This document shows positions 9,589 to 19,149 of a DNA stretch of 64,000 nt, piece by piece. Source of the stretch: Wolbachia endosymbiont (group B) of Eucosma cana (GTDB taxonomy: Bacteria > Pseudomonadota > Alphaproteobacteria > Rickettsiales > Anaplasmataceae); assembly GCF_947250645.1 (NCBI RefSeq), contig NZ_OX366334.1, positions 372,001 through 436,000 on the forward strand, given 5' to 3'. The notes beneath the pieces are model-generated. The model had not been told where the DNA came from and did no database searches. It saw nothing but the letters and a program-made list of their open reading frames with translations. The position numbers and the translations under genes are program-made. The stretch's first letter is position 1. Every line of letters begins with the position of its first letter.

Positions 9589-10869
9589 TCATAGATTTTT
9601 AAGCTTAATAACATCCTCTCTATTGGGACTAGTTGAAATTAGATGAATTGGTACACCTATTAATTCTTCTATTTTTCTCACATATTTCATCAAATTTGCA
9701 GGTAATTCCTTAACTGACCTTTTGCCTTGAGTTTTCTCTTTCCAACCAGGAAATTCTTCATATATTGGCTCTAATTCTTTTTGTATTGAATGTGATGCGG
9801 GTAAATAATCATACATTTTTCCGCCATACTTATAACCAGTGCCTATTTTAATAGTATCAAAAGAATCAAGAATATCTAATTTGGTTAATACAATGCTTGA
9901 AACTCCAGAGAGTTGTACGGCCTGGCGCACTAAAACTGCGTCAAACCATCCGCAGCGCCTTCTTCTATTGCTTACTGTTCCAAGTTCCTTACCTATAGAA
10001 AATAAGCTGTCTCCAATCTCGTTATTTTGTTCAGTAGGAAATGGACCATTACCCACTCTTGTTGTATACGCTTTTGCTACACCAATAATGTGAGCATTGT
10101 AGGATAATCCTGAGCCTGTTATCGCTTGCGATGCTACGGTATTACTTGAAGTAACAAAAGGGTAAGTTCCGTGGTCGATATCTAAAAATGCGCCTTGAGC
10201 GCCTTCAAATATTATTTTCTTACCTTCTTTCATAAAATCATTTAGTATCTTCCACACAGGTTTTTTATATAAAAGAATTTTTTCTGAAATCTCTTCAATT
10301 TCCTTTAATATTTCTTCTTTTTTAACTACCTGGTAGTTAAGTCCTTTTCTGATAGCATTATGGTAACTCAGGAGAGCGTCCACTCTTTGATTGAGCTCAT
10401 CTGTGTTTTCTAAGTCACAAAGGCGTATAGCTCTCCTGCCAACTTTATCTTCATAACATGGCCCTATCCCTTTGTTTGTTGTACCAATTTTGTGATTTCC
10501 GTTTAAATCTTCAAATAGCTTTTCCTTGTCCTTATGTACGCTAAGTATTAATGGACAGCTCTCGGATACCATCAAGTTGTTATAGTTTACGTCCACTCCT
10601 TTAACTTTCAATGACTCTATTTCTGAGACTAGAGCATGTGAATCAAGAGCAACACCGTTTCCTATAATAGATATTTTGTCCGCTCTCAAAACAGCAGAGG
10701 GCAGTAAATTTAATTTATAAACCTCATCATCTATTACTATAGTGTGCCCTGCATTATTTCCTCCCTGAAATCTCACAACTACATCTGCATTCTCAGAAAG
10801 ATAATCTACTATTTTACCCTTGCCTTCGTCACCCCATTGCAGACCAACAATTACAATATTATTCATCAC
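9589..10869 (-). CDS. purA: Adenylosuccinate synthetase
   Basis: A 426-residue enzyme, normal length, which condenses IMP and aspartate using GTP to form adenylosuccinate, the first committed step to AMP. Visible motifs are the N-terminal VGLQWGDEGKGKIVDYL (GTP P-loop and catalytic Asp), GNNAGHTIV, the IMP-binding NKGIGPCYEDK, EGAQGAFLDIDHGTYPFVTS, and the base-binding TKLDILDSFD. Wolbachia keeps purine synthesis, so this is core metabolism. It is divergent from the next gene (11046). Confidence 0.97.
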   Translation of the reverse strand: MMNNIVIVGLQWGDEGKGKIVDYLSENADVVVRFQGGNNAGHTIVIDDEVYKLNLLPSAVLRADKISIIGNGVALDSHALVSEIESLKVKGVDVNYNNLMVSESCPLILSVHKDKEKLFEDLNGNHKIGTTNKGIGPCYEDKVGRRAIRLCDLENTDELNQRVDALLSYHNAIRKGLNYQVVKKEEILKEIEEISEKILLYKKPVWKILNDFMKEGKKIIFEGAQGAFLDIDHGTYPFVTSSNTVASQAITGSGLSYNAHIIGVAKAYTTRVGNGPFPTEQNNEIGDSLFSIGKELGTVSNRRRRCGWFDAVLVRQAVQLSGVSSIVLTKLDILDSFDTIKIGTGYKYGGKMYDYLPASHSIQKELEPIYEEFPGWKEKTQGKRSVKELPANLMKYVRKIEELIGVPIHLISTSPNREDVIKLKNL

Positions 10870-11045
10870 TATTTTCTAGATTAATACGTAAATATTAATG
10901 CAGCATGCTACAAATGAAAAGAGAAATCTACGCCTTTCCTATATCCCTAAAATAAAGAAATAGACTATCGACTTTTTTATATATTATAAAATTATTCATC
11001 ATTATATGGTACAACTTACAGCATATTTATAGTAAGGTGTTAATT

Positions 11046-12560
11046 ATGAAAGAGGCAAAGAAGAGTCCGGTAGTTAGATTAAAGGCCACAGCTAAAGAAT
11101 TCAATTTTAGTAAATTAAGAGCAGATCAAGATAATAAATTAGCGAATTCCGGTGAAACAATGTTCTTAGATTTTCAAAGAATGAATTTTATTATTAATGA
11201 AAAAGAAATAGATAAAAATTTTATTATTGCATTTAAGGAAGGAGCTAAAGATTATAAAAATGAGATTTTTAACCGTGATAATTTTGATAACCTCTCTGAA
11301 GAAGGTAAAGCTTTTATGGAACCAGTACTTAAGGAGCTTGATCAAGATAGACTATCTGAAGTTTGGGAAAATCATTGTAATAGCCCTACAGTTGCTGATG
11401 AAAAAAAAACTGATGAATATAGAAAGGAATTTGAGAGATTTTATAACACAGGGAGAAGCTCTTATCATCTATTCTCCAAAAAAGATTACCGTGCATTAGC
11501 AAAGGAAACTTTCAAGGAAATGTTTAGATACGCTGAAGCAGAAATACCAAGTGATGCTATTTTAGAAGAGTTAGTCACCAATTGTAATCAAGCAGGGTAT
11601 GGGGCTGGTATATTTAATGAATCTCATGCAGCACTCAGTAGTTGTAGCTTAATTCCACACAGTCCTAGAAAAGCGCTAAACATTTACTGCACTGATCACA
11701 ACTGCATAAAAGTGACGTCTGATATGGCAATGCCTATAACCACGGTTGACAATCCGGAAGAGAAAATATGCGACCTATCCAGCTCATTAGAATTCACACT
11801 TGAATCTCAAGATAGCAAAAATGGTATAATATATAAAGAAGGTAAGTTATCACTTACTATTCCTGAAGAGCTAAAAAACTATAAAGATAATGGCAAGAGC
11901 TTGTTTGACATTATTAAAGAATATTTTCAGAAATTCTGTGCAGAACTAGGATTTAAATATGAGACAAAAATACAAATAGAGCATGACTTAGGTACTCAAA
12001 TCAAAGTAAATAACTATTTAGATGGTACGATATCAACCATAGGATCAGATGCAAATGAAGAATTTATTAATCTTTTAAGCAAAAACCTCAGAGAGAAGTT
12101 ATTGGAATCAGGAGTTGCTCTAGGAGGTGAAGACGTTGATGGTATTATTGAAGTTAGAGTATCTGCAGTTATGGATCTACTTAGTGATTATGCCAAATTG
12201 GAAGATAATAAAGAAAACAGGGAGTTATTAATAAGTGAAGTAGCAGATAATTTAGGGCTTTCCTTTCAAGGTAAAATATCATCAGAAGTATTAGGATCTT
12301 TACCTTCTTCGATAAAAGGTCAGGTTAATCATAATCAAGTGCAGTTTGTTGTAAATATTTTTACCAATTTAATTGTTGAAGGAAAAAGCGAAGTATACAA
12401 AGAAAAAAATGCAATTGATGCAATTCATCAGAAGATAGATAAGGCAATTGTTGAGCAAGAAAAAAGAGCAACCAACAAACAAGATATAGAGAATGATAAA
12501 TGGACAGATAAAATAAAAAAACAGAGATTATCTATGGAATCACATGGGCATTTGCATTAA
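11046..12560 (+). CDS. Hypothetical protein
   Basis: A 504-residue soluble protein I cannot assign. The ATG at 11046 is chosen over a GTG nine bases earlier because AAGG sits 8 bases upstream. The sequence is charged and mostly helical with no membrane segment, a run of short beta stretches around residues 220-290, and a basic, His-containing C-terminus (KQRLSMESHGHLH). No repeats or catalytic motifs stand out. Codon use and base composition resemble the neighbours. Confidence 0.6.
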   Translation: MKEAKKSPVVRLKATAKEFNFSKLRADQDNKLANSGETMFLDFQRMNFIINEKEIDKNFIIAFKEGAKDYKNEIFNRDNFDNLSEEGKAFMEPVLKELDQDRLSEVWENHCNSPTVADEKKTDEYRKEFERFYNTGRSSYHLFSKKDYRALAKETFKEMFRYAEAEIPSDAILEELVTNCNQAGYGAGIFNESHAALSSCSLIPHSPRKALNIYCTDHNCIKVTSDMAMPITTVDNPEEKICDLSSSLEFTLESQDSKNGIIYKEGKLSLTIPEELKNYKDNGKSLFDIIKEYFQKFCAELGFKYETKIQIEHDLGTQIKVNNYLDGTISTIGSDANEEFINLLSKNLREKLLESGVALGGEDVDGIIEVRVSAVMDLLSDYAKLEDNKENRELLISEVADNLGLSFQGKISSEVLGSLPSSIKGQVNHNQVQFVVNIFTNLIVEGKSEVYKEKNAIDAIHQKIDKAIVEQEKRATNKQDIENDKWTDKIKKQRLSMESHGHLH

Positions 12561-12989
12561 AGATACTGTGTACAGAGGCGTAGTATGCTCAATTTTCGCC
12601 TTTCATTTAAAGCACTCAAATTGATCAAACACACTCAATCCAAAGCGTTTGTAGATTCGATATCTTGAGTAACTTGACGCAGAGAGAATTGTATACCTTA
12701 GTCAACTTTTCTAGCGGTATCCATAAGGTAAATCATTATTTGAGTGTTACACCCAAGCCCTCTTTATTTTCCTCTGTTATCAAGCTAAAAATACCATTTG
12801 CTTTCATTATGTATACGAAACTATTATGCTTGCAAGAAAAAAAAAACTAAAAAACTGAAAAAGAGAATAGGAATTTGATATAAGTTATTCCCAAATTTGG
12901 GGAATATTCAAAAAAGCATAAGCATCAAGTTAAGAGATTGCGAGCAAATTTAGGGAAGTTAAAGTAGATACTCTAGTTTTTCTGTACTT
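12561..12989. other. Gene-free stretch
   Basis: No convincing coding sequence. Bases ~12898-12960 contain GAATATTCAAAAAAGCATAAG, which recurs in opposite orientation near 14210-14235 at the end of the IS481-like remnant, so these may be the outer edges of one disrupted element. A short ORF at 12665-12850 has no ribosome site or family. Confidence 0.4.
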
Positions 12990-14090
12990 GTCTTTTAATG
13001 AAAATCATGACCAAGTTATTGTAATCTTTTTAAGAAAAATTTTCAAACTATTAACTCTATTCTTTAGTGCTAAAAATAACTCTCTAATCCGCCTTTTTAG
13101 CTCAATAAATGCCTTTGTTAAACTGAGTTCTGTATTCTTTTTTAATTTTGTACAACTCATGAAATATGAGAATTGCACATAATTTAGCATATAATTCACA
13201 CAATACTCTGTGTGGCTTCCCTTTTAAGTCTTATGTAGCTCTTGTATAGTTTAAAAACAACTCAATTTGCCACCTTACTCTGTAATACTTGCTCAGCACT
13301 AATTTTATCCTCTGGAATATTAGTTTTGACCAGTTCAACAATTTCTGATTCCTTTTGGAAGATCATGTGATTTTGCCAATTTATTAGCTTTTCTTCTTCT
13401 GGCTAGAGACTGCTCTTCAGTTAATTTATGACATATCATTCTTACTCTAATCTTTGCTTCTTTTCCCAACAACACCTTCATTTCTAAAAATAGCTTGTCT
13501 CCTAAACATTCCAATAATTCCATTTTTTGATTTGTTTCTATAGCATATACATTGGTATCAACGACTTATAAAATAAGCTCCCGTTCCATTGATCTGTTTA
13601 AAAGAACTTGAACCAAGGTCAGATATTAGCAACTTCTCCCTATAACCTTCTTACTCCCTCCGTTATGTTAAGTTGATCCAATGTCTGATTTAGGTAATCA
13701 AAAACTAATTTTAACTTTATTCCACACTTAGTGTTACTCTCATAACCTTTGTCCATAACCTTTATATAGATTTTCCATGCTGTTAGGCAAAGCTACTATC
13801 CAATGCTTTTAAATTGCTGCAAGATTCTACAATCAATTTGCAGGGTATTTTAAATAAAGCCATTGTACATTCTTTTCATAAATTCTACTGCTTCTTTAGT
13901 AAACCTGAAATCTAAACCCTGTTTCGTTATTATCACAGATTCTTCATTTAATAATTGGCACATTGTATCTATGATTCAGTTTGTAACCCCTATATTACCC
14001 AAAATTATAGCTTTTATGAATCATCAATTACTCAATTTTCTTTTCCTTTTCTGTTTCAATTATTTGCCATTTCATTGAAAAATTTGTTGA
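12990..14090 (-). pseudogene. Degraded IS4-family transposase
   Basis: Read on the minus strand, several frames give IS4 DDE transposase pieces: LDQLNITEG and NQKMELLECLGDKLFLEM, KEAKIRVRMICHKLTEEQ with LARRRKANKLAKSHD (13335-13523), NIPEDKISAEQVLQ, then LYKSYIRLKREATQS and the C-terminal CTKLKKNTELSLTKAF (13005-13199). Many stops and frameshifts interrupt it, so it is dead. The catalytic region with the YREK-type motif can be seen only in part. Confidence 0.7.
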
Positions 14091-14164
14091 GGTAATTTGA
14101 TAAGCAAGTTATTTTATTCATCATTAGTTCTCTCACTAAAATATATCCGAGAGAATTTTATATC

Positions 14165-14415
14165 TTCTTATCCTATCTTCTTCATACCTTTATTTCCTTA
14201 ACTTGACCCTTATGCTTTTTTGAATATTCCACTCTTTGGTTAAAACTGTTGATCTTGGCTGTTTTGTTCCCATATTTACATCTTTAGTGAATGAACGTTT
14301 TTTTTCCATTTGACAATAGTTTTTGGATTAAGATTATAGCATTGAGAAAGTTTTGCTATGCTCTCTTGACTATTTTGTATTTTCCTACGCACTGCCTCTG
14401 GTGTTCTAGCGCACC
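14165..14415 (-). pseudogene. N-terminal remnant of an IS481-like transposase
   Basis: Minus-strand translation gives RTPEAVRRKIQNSQESIAKL followed by SQCYNLNPKTIVKWKK, a helix-turn-helix typical of the start of IS481-type transposases, then a frame-broken stretch resembling the usual MGPK-PRSTVLT region. No catalytic core remains. The IS982 element begins directly beside it. Confidence 0.55.
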
Positions 14416-14420
14416 CGTGT

Positions 14421-15042
14421 AAACCCTAGTTATGGATTAGAAAACAGATAAAAGTAGAATTAATAAAGAGGGAAATAGGGTAAACTCGAATATTTTAGCA
14501 ATAATATTGATACAACTGCAATCGCTGTTTGCCACACAAAAAGGATTTCAAAAATAAAGCTTTCAAAGAGTTAGCAAATATAGGAAAGACTATCTATGGA
14601 TGGTTTTTAGGTTTTAAATTACATCTGGTAATTAATGAAATAGGCGAAGTTCAAGCTATTACACTAACTAAAGGCAACGTTGATGACAGAAAACCTGTAC
14701 CAAATTTGACTAAAAATTTGACAGGACTTTTGTTCGGAGATAAGGGCTATATAAAGAAAGAGCTCTTTAAGAAACTCTTCGACAGAGGCCTAAAACTTAT
14801 CACTAAAGTGAAAAAAGGCATGAAAAACGCATTGATTTTACTAAAAGAGAAGATTTTATTGAGAAAAAGGTCGATTATTGAGACGGTTTTTGGTTGTTTG
14901 AAAAACAAATTTGAGCTTACGCCACAGATCGCCAATAAATTTTATGGTACATATTTTTCAACATTAATTTCATATTCCATTCAGTCAAAAAAGCCTTCTA
15001 TTTCTAAGCTTTATTGCTTTAGTTAATCCATAACTGGGGTTT
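14421..15042 (+). mobile_element. IS982-family element, internally deleted
   Basis: 19-bp terminal inverted repeats bound the element: 14421-14439 (AAACCCTAGTTATGGATTA) and the complement of 15024-15042 with one mismatch. Its 622-bp length is well below the ~1 kb of intact IS982 members, so the 5' part of the transposase gene is missing. Confidence 0.8.
14529..15026 (+). pseudogene. IS982 transposase, 5'-truncated
   Basis: 165 residues matching the C-terminal half of IS982 DDE transposases: GKTIYGWFLGFKLHLVINE, LTKGNVDDRKPV (second catalytic Asp region), LFGDKGYIKKELFKKL and LLRKRSIIETVFGCLKN (catalytic Glu). The N-terminal zinc/helix region and first catalytic Asp are missing, so it should not transpose on its own. 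Confidence 0.8.
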
Positions 15043-15134
15043 TAACCATAACTCCTACTTTGATGGTATTTTTTCTCACATTCTATCATACCATCACACT
15101 CTGGGACCATACACTAGGAAGTAGGAAAGATTAA

Positions 15135-15226
15135 AGTGGCAAAATTCACTTAAGGACGGTATCTCTATAGATGTCATCATTGAAATCACCGGCCTTTCTT
15201 TGGATGAAATTAAGAAATTAATTTAA
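15135..15226 (+). pseudogene. C-terminal scrap of an Rpn-family nuclease/transposase
   Basis: The frame ending at 15226 reads DGISIDVIIEITGLSLDEIK and then KLI-stop, the standard C-terminal helical motif of Rpn/PD-(D/E)XK transposase-like proteins, as in the intact genes at 28642 and 43772. A frameshift lies just upstream and nothing of the nuclease domain remains. It overlaps the 3' end of the convergent gene 15210-17486. Confidence 0.6.
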
Positions 15227-17486
15227 CCTTATCCTGAGTTATATGACCTTGAACAGCAGTATCATTTAGATGACTTTCTGGCTTAAAGCTTGTTTTTTGT
15301 TCCTTTACATCATTAACTTCCGGCATGCTGTTTCTATTCTTTAGTATATCTTGTATTAATTGATTTATTCTTCTTTCTACTATTTGCTTACAGGATTTTA
15401 CATTTTTAAATTTAGCTTTTAAATCTCGACTACCTTCTTCGAATATACGTAATGCTATAGATTTTGTAATATCATCAAAATTACCTTTATTGAATCTTTG
15501 GACAATCTTTTTCTTCATTTGTTTAAAGTTAATATTTGATTTTTCTAACTCTACCCTTTCTGATATAATTTGCTTTACTGTTTCAATGATTTTATCTTCC
15601 ATAACTTTTAAAGGTTGAGAACTACCTGTATCTTTAGCTTGTTCATAAGGAGGAAAAACCTGAAAAAAATAACCTGTTGCAAAATTGAATAATGAAGATA
15701 ACTTATTCCCTACTACACCTATACATCTCCTTGTAGTATAGCTCATTTTATCATCTTGTAATAAAATATTCCGTACAGCACTACTTGCTTCTATTTTCTG
15801 ATTGCTTAAATCTTTAGTACAAAGCTCATGTAGTAATTGATTATCTTCTTCCTTTTTTTCAGCATTATGGCTTGGGTCTGAAGTAGGTATTTGTCTATCA
15901 CATGCTTTATCATAATCTTCATTAGTAACTTGCAAGTCTACTGTAAATTGCTTTGATTTACATAACAATTTACCATTTTTTATTATTCCCAATTTATCTA
16001 ACTTATTTACTTCCTTTAACACTTCATTAGCGTAGATTACCTTCACTTTCACTAATTTGCTGTATATCTTGGAGAGATCTGTATCAAATACTTCTTTTAA
16101 ACCAGATCGATCCTCTATTTTACTTACAATTTCATAAAGAATCTGCAGACCGGATAAGATATCTGTTCTCGACCAACTATCCTTTAAGACATTAGCATTA
16201 CTGTTATTTACACTAATACTTAAACACTGCATCAAAGGAATGAGAAATTCACTTTCAGATATTATTAAGTCCTTTAACTTGAGCTCAGGTAAGTCTTGAA
16301 TGATTTTGGAAGCAAATCTTATATCAATACATGATTCTAATAACTTCTGTTTTTTCGCAATAATGTAAATTTGCTTCTTTAGCTTAGTAATGAGAGCCTC
16401 AAATTTAAACTTATTATTAGACCATTTATCCATATTAGAAACATTCCACCTACATAGTGCTTTATAGGTTCTATAAATATCCTTAAGGTTATAATTCTTA
16501 TATACCTCATTTAGACTTGCTAGATTAATAATGAGAAACTTTAATTTATTTTGCTCCTTACTTGTCCACTTACTATCATTAAAAATATCTAACTTCAAGA
16601 AGGCATTGAAAGTATTAGCAACACCCTGAGAATCAAATTCTCTATATATTTTTTCTCCTTTTTCTGCCAGGTTAATAATAAAATTTTTGATACTTTTTAT
16701 CTGATCATCATCCCATTTTTTATTATCAAAAACACTAAACTTATATAAAGCATCATAGCTATTAGCAATATCCTGAGAATTGAACTTCTTTGAGGGTTGA
16801 TTTATCAATTTAACGATGAATTCCTTAGCCCCTTTCAATTCCTCAATATTCCACTTAGATAAAGCATTTAAGCTATTAGCAATATCCTGAGAATTGAACT
16901 TCTTTGAGGGTTGATTTATCAATTTAACGATGAATTCCTTAGCCCCTTTCAATTCCTCAATATTCCACTTAGATAAAGCATTTAAGCTATTAACAACTCC
17001 CTGAGAATTGAACTCCTTCGAGGATTGATTTCCTTGCTTGACTAACTCAACAACAAATTCCTTAGCTCCTTTTAATTCCTCAATATTCCACTTAGATAAA
17101 GCATTTAAGCTATTAGCAATATCCTGAGAATTGAACTCCTTCGAGGATTGATTTCCTTGCTTGATTAACTCAACAACAAATTCCTTAGCTCCTTTTAATT
17201 CCTCAATATTCCATGGATCAAATTCATCAACTATAAAACTTCCTTTCTCTGCTAGCTTAACGATGAGCTTCTTGAAATTCTCTTGATCTTTTCTTTTCCA
17301 TTTTTTATCAAAGATATGTAACTTTGATAAAGTATTTAAAGTACCAGAAATATTGATAGCTTCCACTTTGCCTAATTTATCAAAGCACATCACCCATTCT
17401 TTTACCGTGTCACTTATCTGATTAATTTGGTTTAATTTCTTTAACTTTATTGAAAAGTCACTATGATTTTTAAAAAACATTTTCAT
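15210..17486 (-). CDS. Tandem helical-repeat protein (OPR-like repeats)
   Basis: A 758-residue protein. Residues ~44-345 hold about eight repeats of 38-50 residues with the core FNSQDIANSLNALSKW; four central copies are almost identical at DNA level (16743-17217). The core resembles the octotricopeptide (OPR)/FAST-kinase-like repeat consensus (SPQxLANTLWALAKL), an RNA-binding alpha-solenoid mostly known in eukaryotic organelle proteins. No RAP domain is seen. Residues ~560-758 are charged and helical. No signal peptide. Function is inferred only: RNA binding or a scaffold. It is flanked by IS remnants on both sides, which fits accessory DNA. Confidence 0.6.
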   Translation of the reverse strand: MKMFFKNHSDFSIKLKKLNQINQISDTVKEWVMCFDKLGKVEAINISGTLNTLSKLHIFDKKWKRKDQENFKKLIVKLAEKGSFIVDEFDPWNIEELKGAKEFVVELIKQGNQSSKEFNSQDIANSLNALSKWNIEELKGAKEFVVELVKQGNQSSKEFNSQGVVNSLNALSKWNIEELKGAKEFIVKLINQPSKKFNSQDIANSLNALSKWNIEELKGAKEFIVKLINQPSKKFNSQDIANSYDALYKFSVFDNKKWDDDQIKSIKNFIINLAEKGEKIYREFDSQGVANTFNAFLKLDIFNDSKWTSKEQNKLKFLIINLASLNEVYKNYNLKDIYRTYKALCRWNVSNMDKWSNNKFKFEALITKLKKQIYIIAKKQKLLESCIDIRFASKIIQDLPELKLKDLIISESEFLIPLMQCLSISVNNSNANVLKDSWSRTDILSGLQILYEIVSKIEDRSGLKEVFDTDLSKIYSKLVKVKVIYANEVLKEVNKLDKLGIIKNGKLLCKSKQFTVDLQVTNEDYDKACDRQIPTSDPSHNAEKKEEDNQLLHELCTKDLSNQKIEASSAVRNILLQDDKMSYTTRRCIGVVGNKLSSLFNFATGYFFQVFPPYEQAKDTGSSQPLKVMEDKIIETVKQIISERVELEKSNINFKQMKKKIVQRFNKGNFDDITKSIALRIFEEGSRDLKAKFKNVKSCKQIVERRINQLIQDILKNRNSMPEVNDVKEQKTSFKPESHLNDTAVQGHITQDKVKLIS
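16743..17217. repeat. Tandem coding repeats of 114-123 bp
   Basis: Four near-identical units inside the OPR-like gene. Two are 114 bp (38 residues, ending INQPSKK) and two are 123 bp (41 residues, ending IKQGNQSSKE). Their high DNA identity points to recent expansion or gene conversion. Confidence 0.85.
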
Positions 17487-17667
17487 TACCTAATTTTTTG
17501 CTATATATATAAATCTTGTAGAAAGTAAAAAATCTTATGTATCATTACCCTAAACTTATAGATTTAAATAAAAGTTTTTTACATTTCTATTATAGCACTT
17601 CATCTTTAAAGCTTGTTAAGCCCTACTCAGAAATTTTTTTATGCAATGAATTACTATTAATTTACTA

Positions 17668-18454
17668 GGCTCTGTGGACAAAAAATATGAAGATGGGAAA
17701 AAAGTGGTAGTTTAACCCAATGAACATAAAAATGGAGAAACTACCGAATGGAATACTATATAAAAGAAAGAAATTGGAAACAAATTTTAGAGTTCATAAA
17801 AGGAATGCATAGTAAAAACGAAAAACGTTTAAATAGAAGCAGTGTGGTATATGGCGAGAAGTGGTTGTCAATGGAGACTTTTGCCGAAAATATATGGTAA
17901 TTATAGAAGTGTACACAAACGATTTAAGAGATGGTGCGAAAGTAGTATTTGGAAAAATTTATTGGAGCACACAAAACAAGAGCCAGACTTAGAAGCCGTC
18001 ATAATCGACGATTAGAGCCCATCCATGTTCGGCTGGATATACACAAGATTCAAAGAATCAAGAGGCTTTAGGACGAAGTAAAGGTGAACAAAAATACATG
18101 CACTTGTTGACGCACTTGTTAAGTTCACTCTGACTCCTGGTCAAAGAAATGAAATTACGCAGAAGCAAGTGTTAACTGAAAGTATCTACAACTCTGCTGT
18201 AGTGGCCGATAAGGGCTACGATAGCAATGCTTTTGTTTGAAAATAAGGAGCCACCAAAACGGAATAGAAAAGTGCAGAGGCATTATGATGAGCATATTTA
18301 TAAAGAACGTCATTTGATTGAGTGCTTTTTCGGTAAAATTAAAAATTTTAGGCGCATTTTTTCCAGATTTGACAAGACCGCAGAGGTCTTTATGGGATTT
18401 CTAAATTTTGTCAGAGCTCTTATATGGCTTCTCTAAAATTTTGTCCACAGAGCC
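17668..18454 (+). mobile_element. IS5-family element, decayed
   Basis: The ends are the perfect inverted repeat GGCTCTGTGGACAAAA and its complement; the flanks read CTA/TAG, or a CTAG target duplication if the outer G is counted as target. The 787-bp length fits IS5 (IS427-like) elements. It is inserted in the conserved block upstream of the ankyrin-OTU gene; the uninterrupted equivalent lies near 50346-50400. Confidence 0.85.
17748..18436 (+). pseudogene. IS5-family transposase pseudogene
   Basis: Frame-broken. The start reads MEYYIKERNWKQILEFIKG and SVVYGEKWLSMETF; the C-terminal part (18227-18436) reads HYDEHIYKERHLIECFFGKI with KNFRRIFSRFDKT, the DDE transposase end with the catalytic Glu in HLIECFF. 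Several stop codons and frameshifts between make it inactive. Confidence 0.8.
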
Positions 18455-18856
18455 TAGTACTATTCAATAGTAATTGAGTTAATATGGCCATTTTCAGTAC
18501 TCAAAACCAGCAAGCGTGAGAATAATTTGTTTTGGAATGGGTTGGTCTACCAATCGATACATACGAACTTTTTAATATGGTAATTTTATTGTACGCTAAA
18601 ACTAGCCACATTAGCCCATTTCATCCATATCTACATACGAACTAATTTGCTCAAGCTTATAGAAATAATTTAAATCTTCTATTTTTATAACCTTATTTTT
18701 ACGCGGCTTGTTCTCACAAATATACGACCTTTTTTGCAATCTTAGGAAGAGTCAATAATTCAATTCCTTATAACACTAGCTAGCATGGTATCTTCACTAA
18801 AATATTTTTTTAAAAAGTTAGTTGACTTATAAATAATTCTCTACTAATACTAGCAT

Positions 18857-18916
18857 ATGTTTGTTTATTCTGCTGAAGTGGCTCCGCAGGTTACTGTATA
18901 AGCTTCAGCAGTTTTT
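18857..18916 (+). ncRNA. Candidate small RNA, copy 1
   Basis: A promoter-like TTGACT (18822-18827), 17-bp spacer and TAATAC (18845-18850) is followed by a ~60-nt stretch ending in a 9-bp hairpin (CTGCTGAAG at 18870-18878 with CTTCAGCAG at 18903-18911) and a T5 run. The same promoter, hairpin and T run are conserved in the second copy at 50867-50925. No ORF is present. It could instead be a terminator for an upstream transcript, but no plus-strand gene lies just upstream. Confidence 0.4.
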
Positions 18917-19092
18917 GTACTCCTTTAAAGCATCATATTCCTATATATTAAATATAGCTGGTGTTCTCAATTTTGTTGATCTATAGTAAAATTGGCTAAA
19001 ACTTCCAGTAATAAACAACTTTTAACCTAGCAGTACTCACCATAAAAACTTAACAAAAATATGAGTAGTAAAAAGATTATGTTGAAATTAGT

Positions 19093-19120
19093 TTGACACA
19101 TACTACACATTCTATATAAT
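19093..19120 (+). promoter_or_regulatory. Sigma70 promoter of the ankyrin-OTU gene
   Basis: Perfect consensus: TTGACA at 19093-19098, 16-bp spacer, TATAAT at 19115-19120. Upstream is an imperfect dyad (TACTCA ... TGAGTA, ~19030-19067) shared with the promoters at 51116 and 52707, a possible operator. Confidence 0.7.
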
Positions 19121-19149
19121 ATATTCTATATCTAGAGCTAGCAGGTAAT

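Larger units (their letters stand above)
18455..19149. other. Conserved upstream block (duplicated at ~50400-51171)
   Basis: No protein gene. This ~690-bp block is closely matched by the sequence upstream of the module gene at 51172. It contains a candidate small RNA, a dyad and a sigma70 promoter (listed separately). The copy at 50 kb differs mainly by a 102-bp MITE insertion. Confidence 0.65.

Noticed and set aside
16743..17217. Possible CRISPR-like array
   Set aside because: The repeats are contiguous coding units without spacers and encode a consistent protein repeat.
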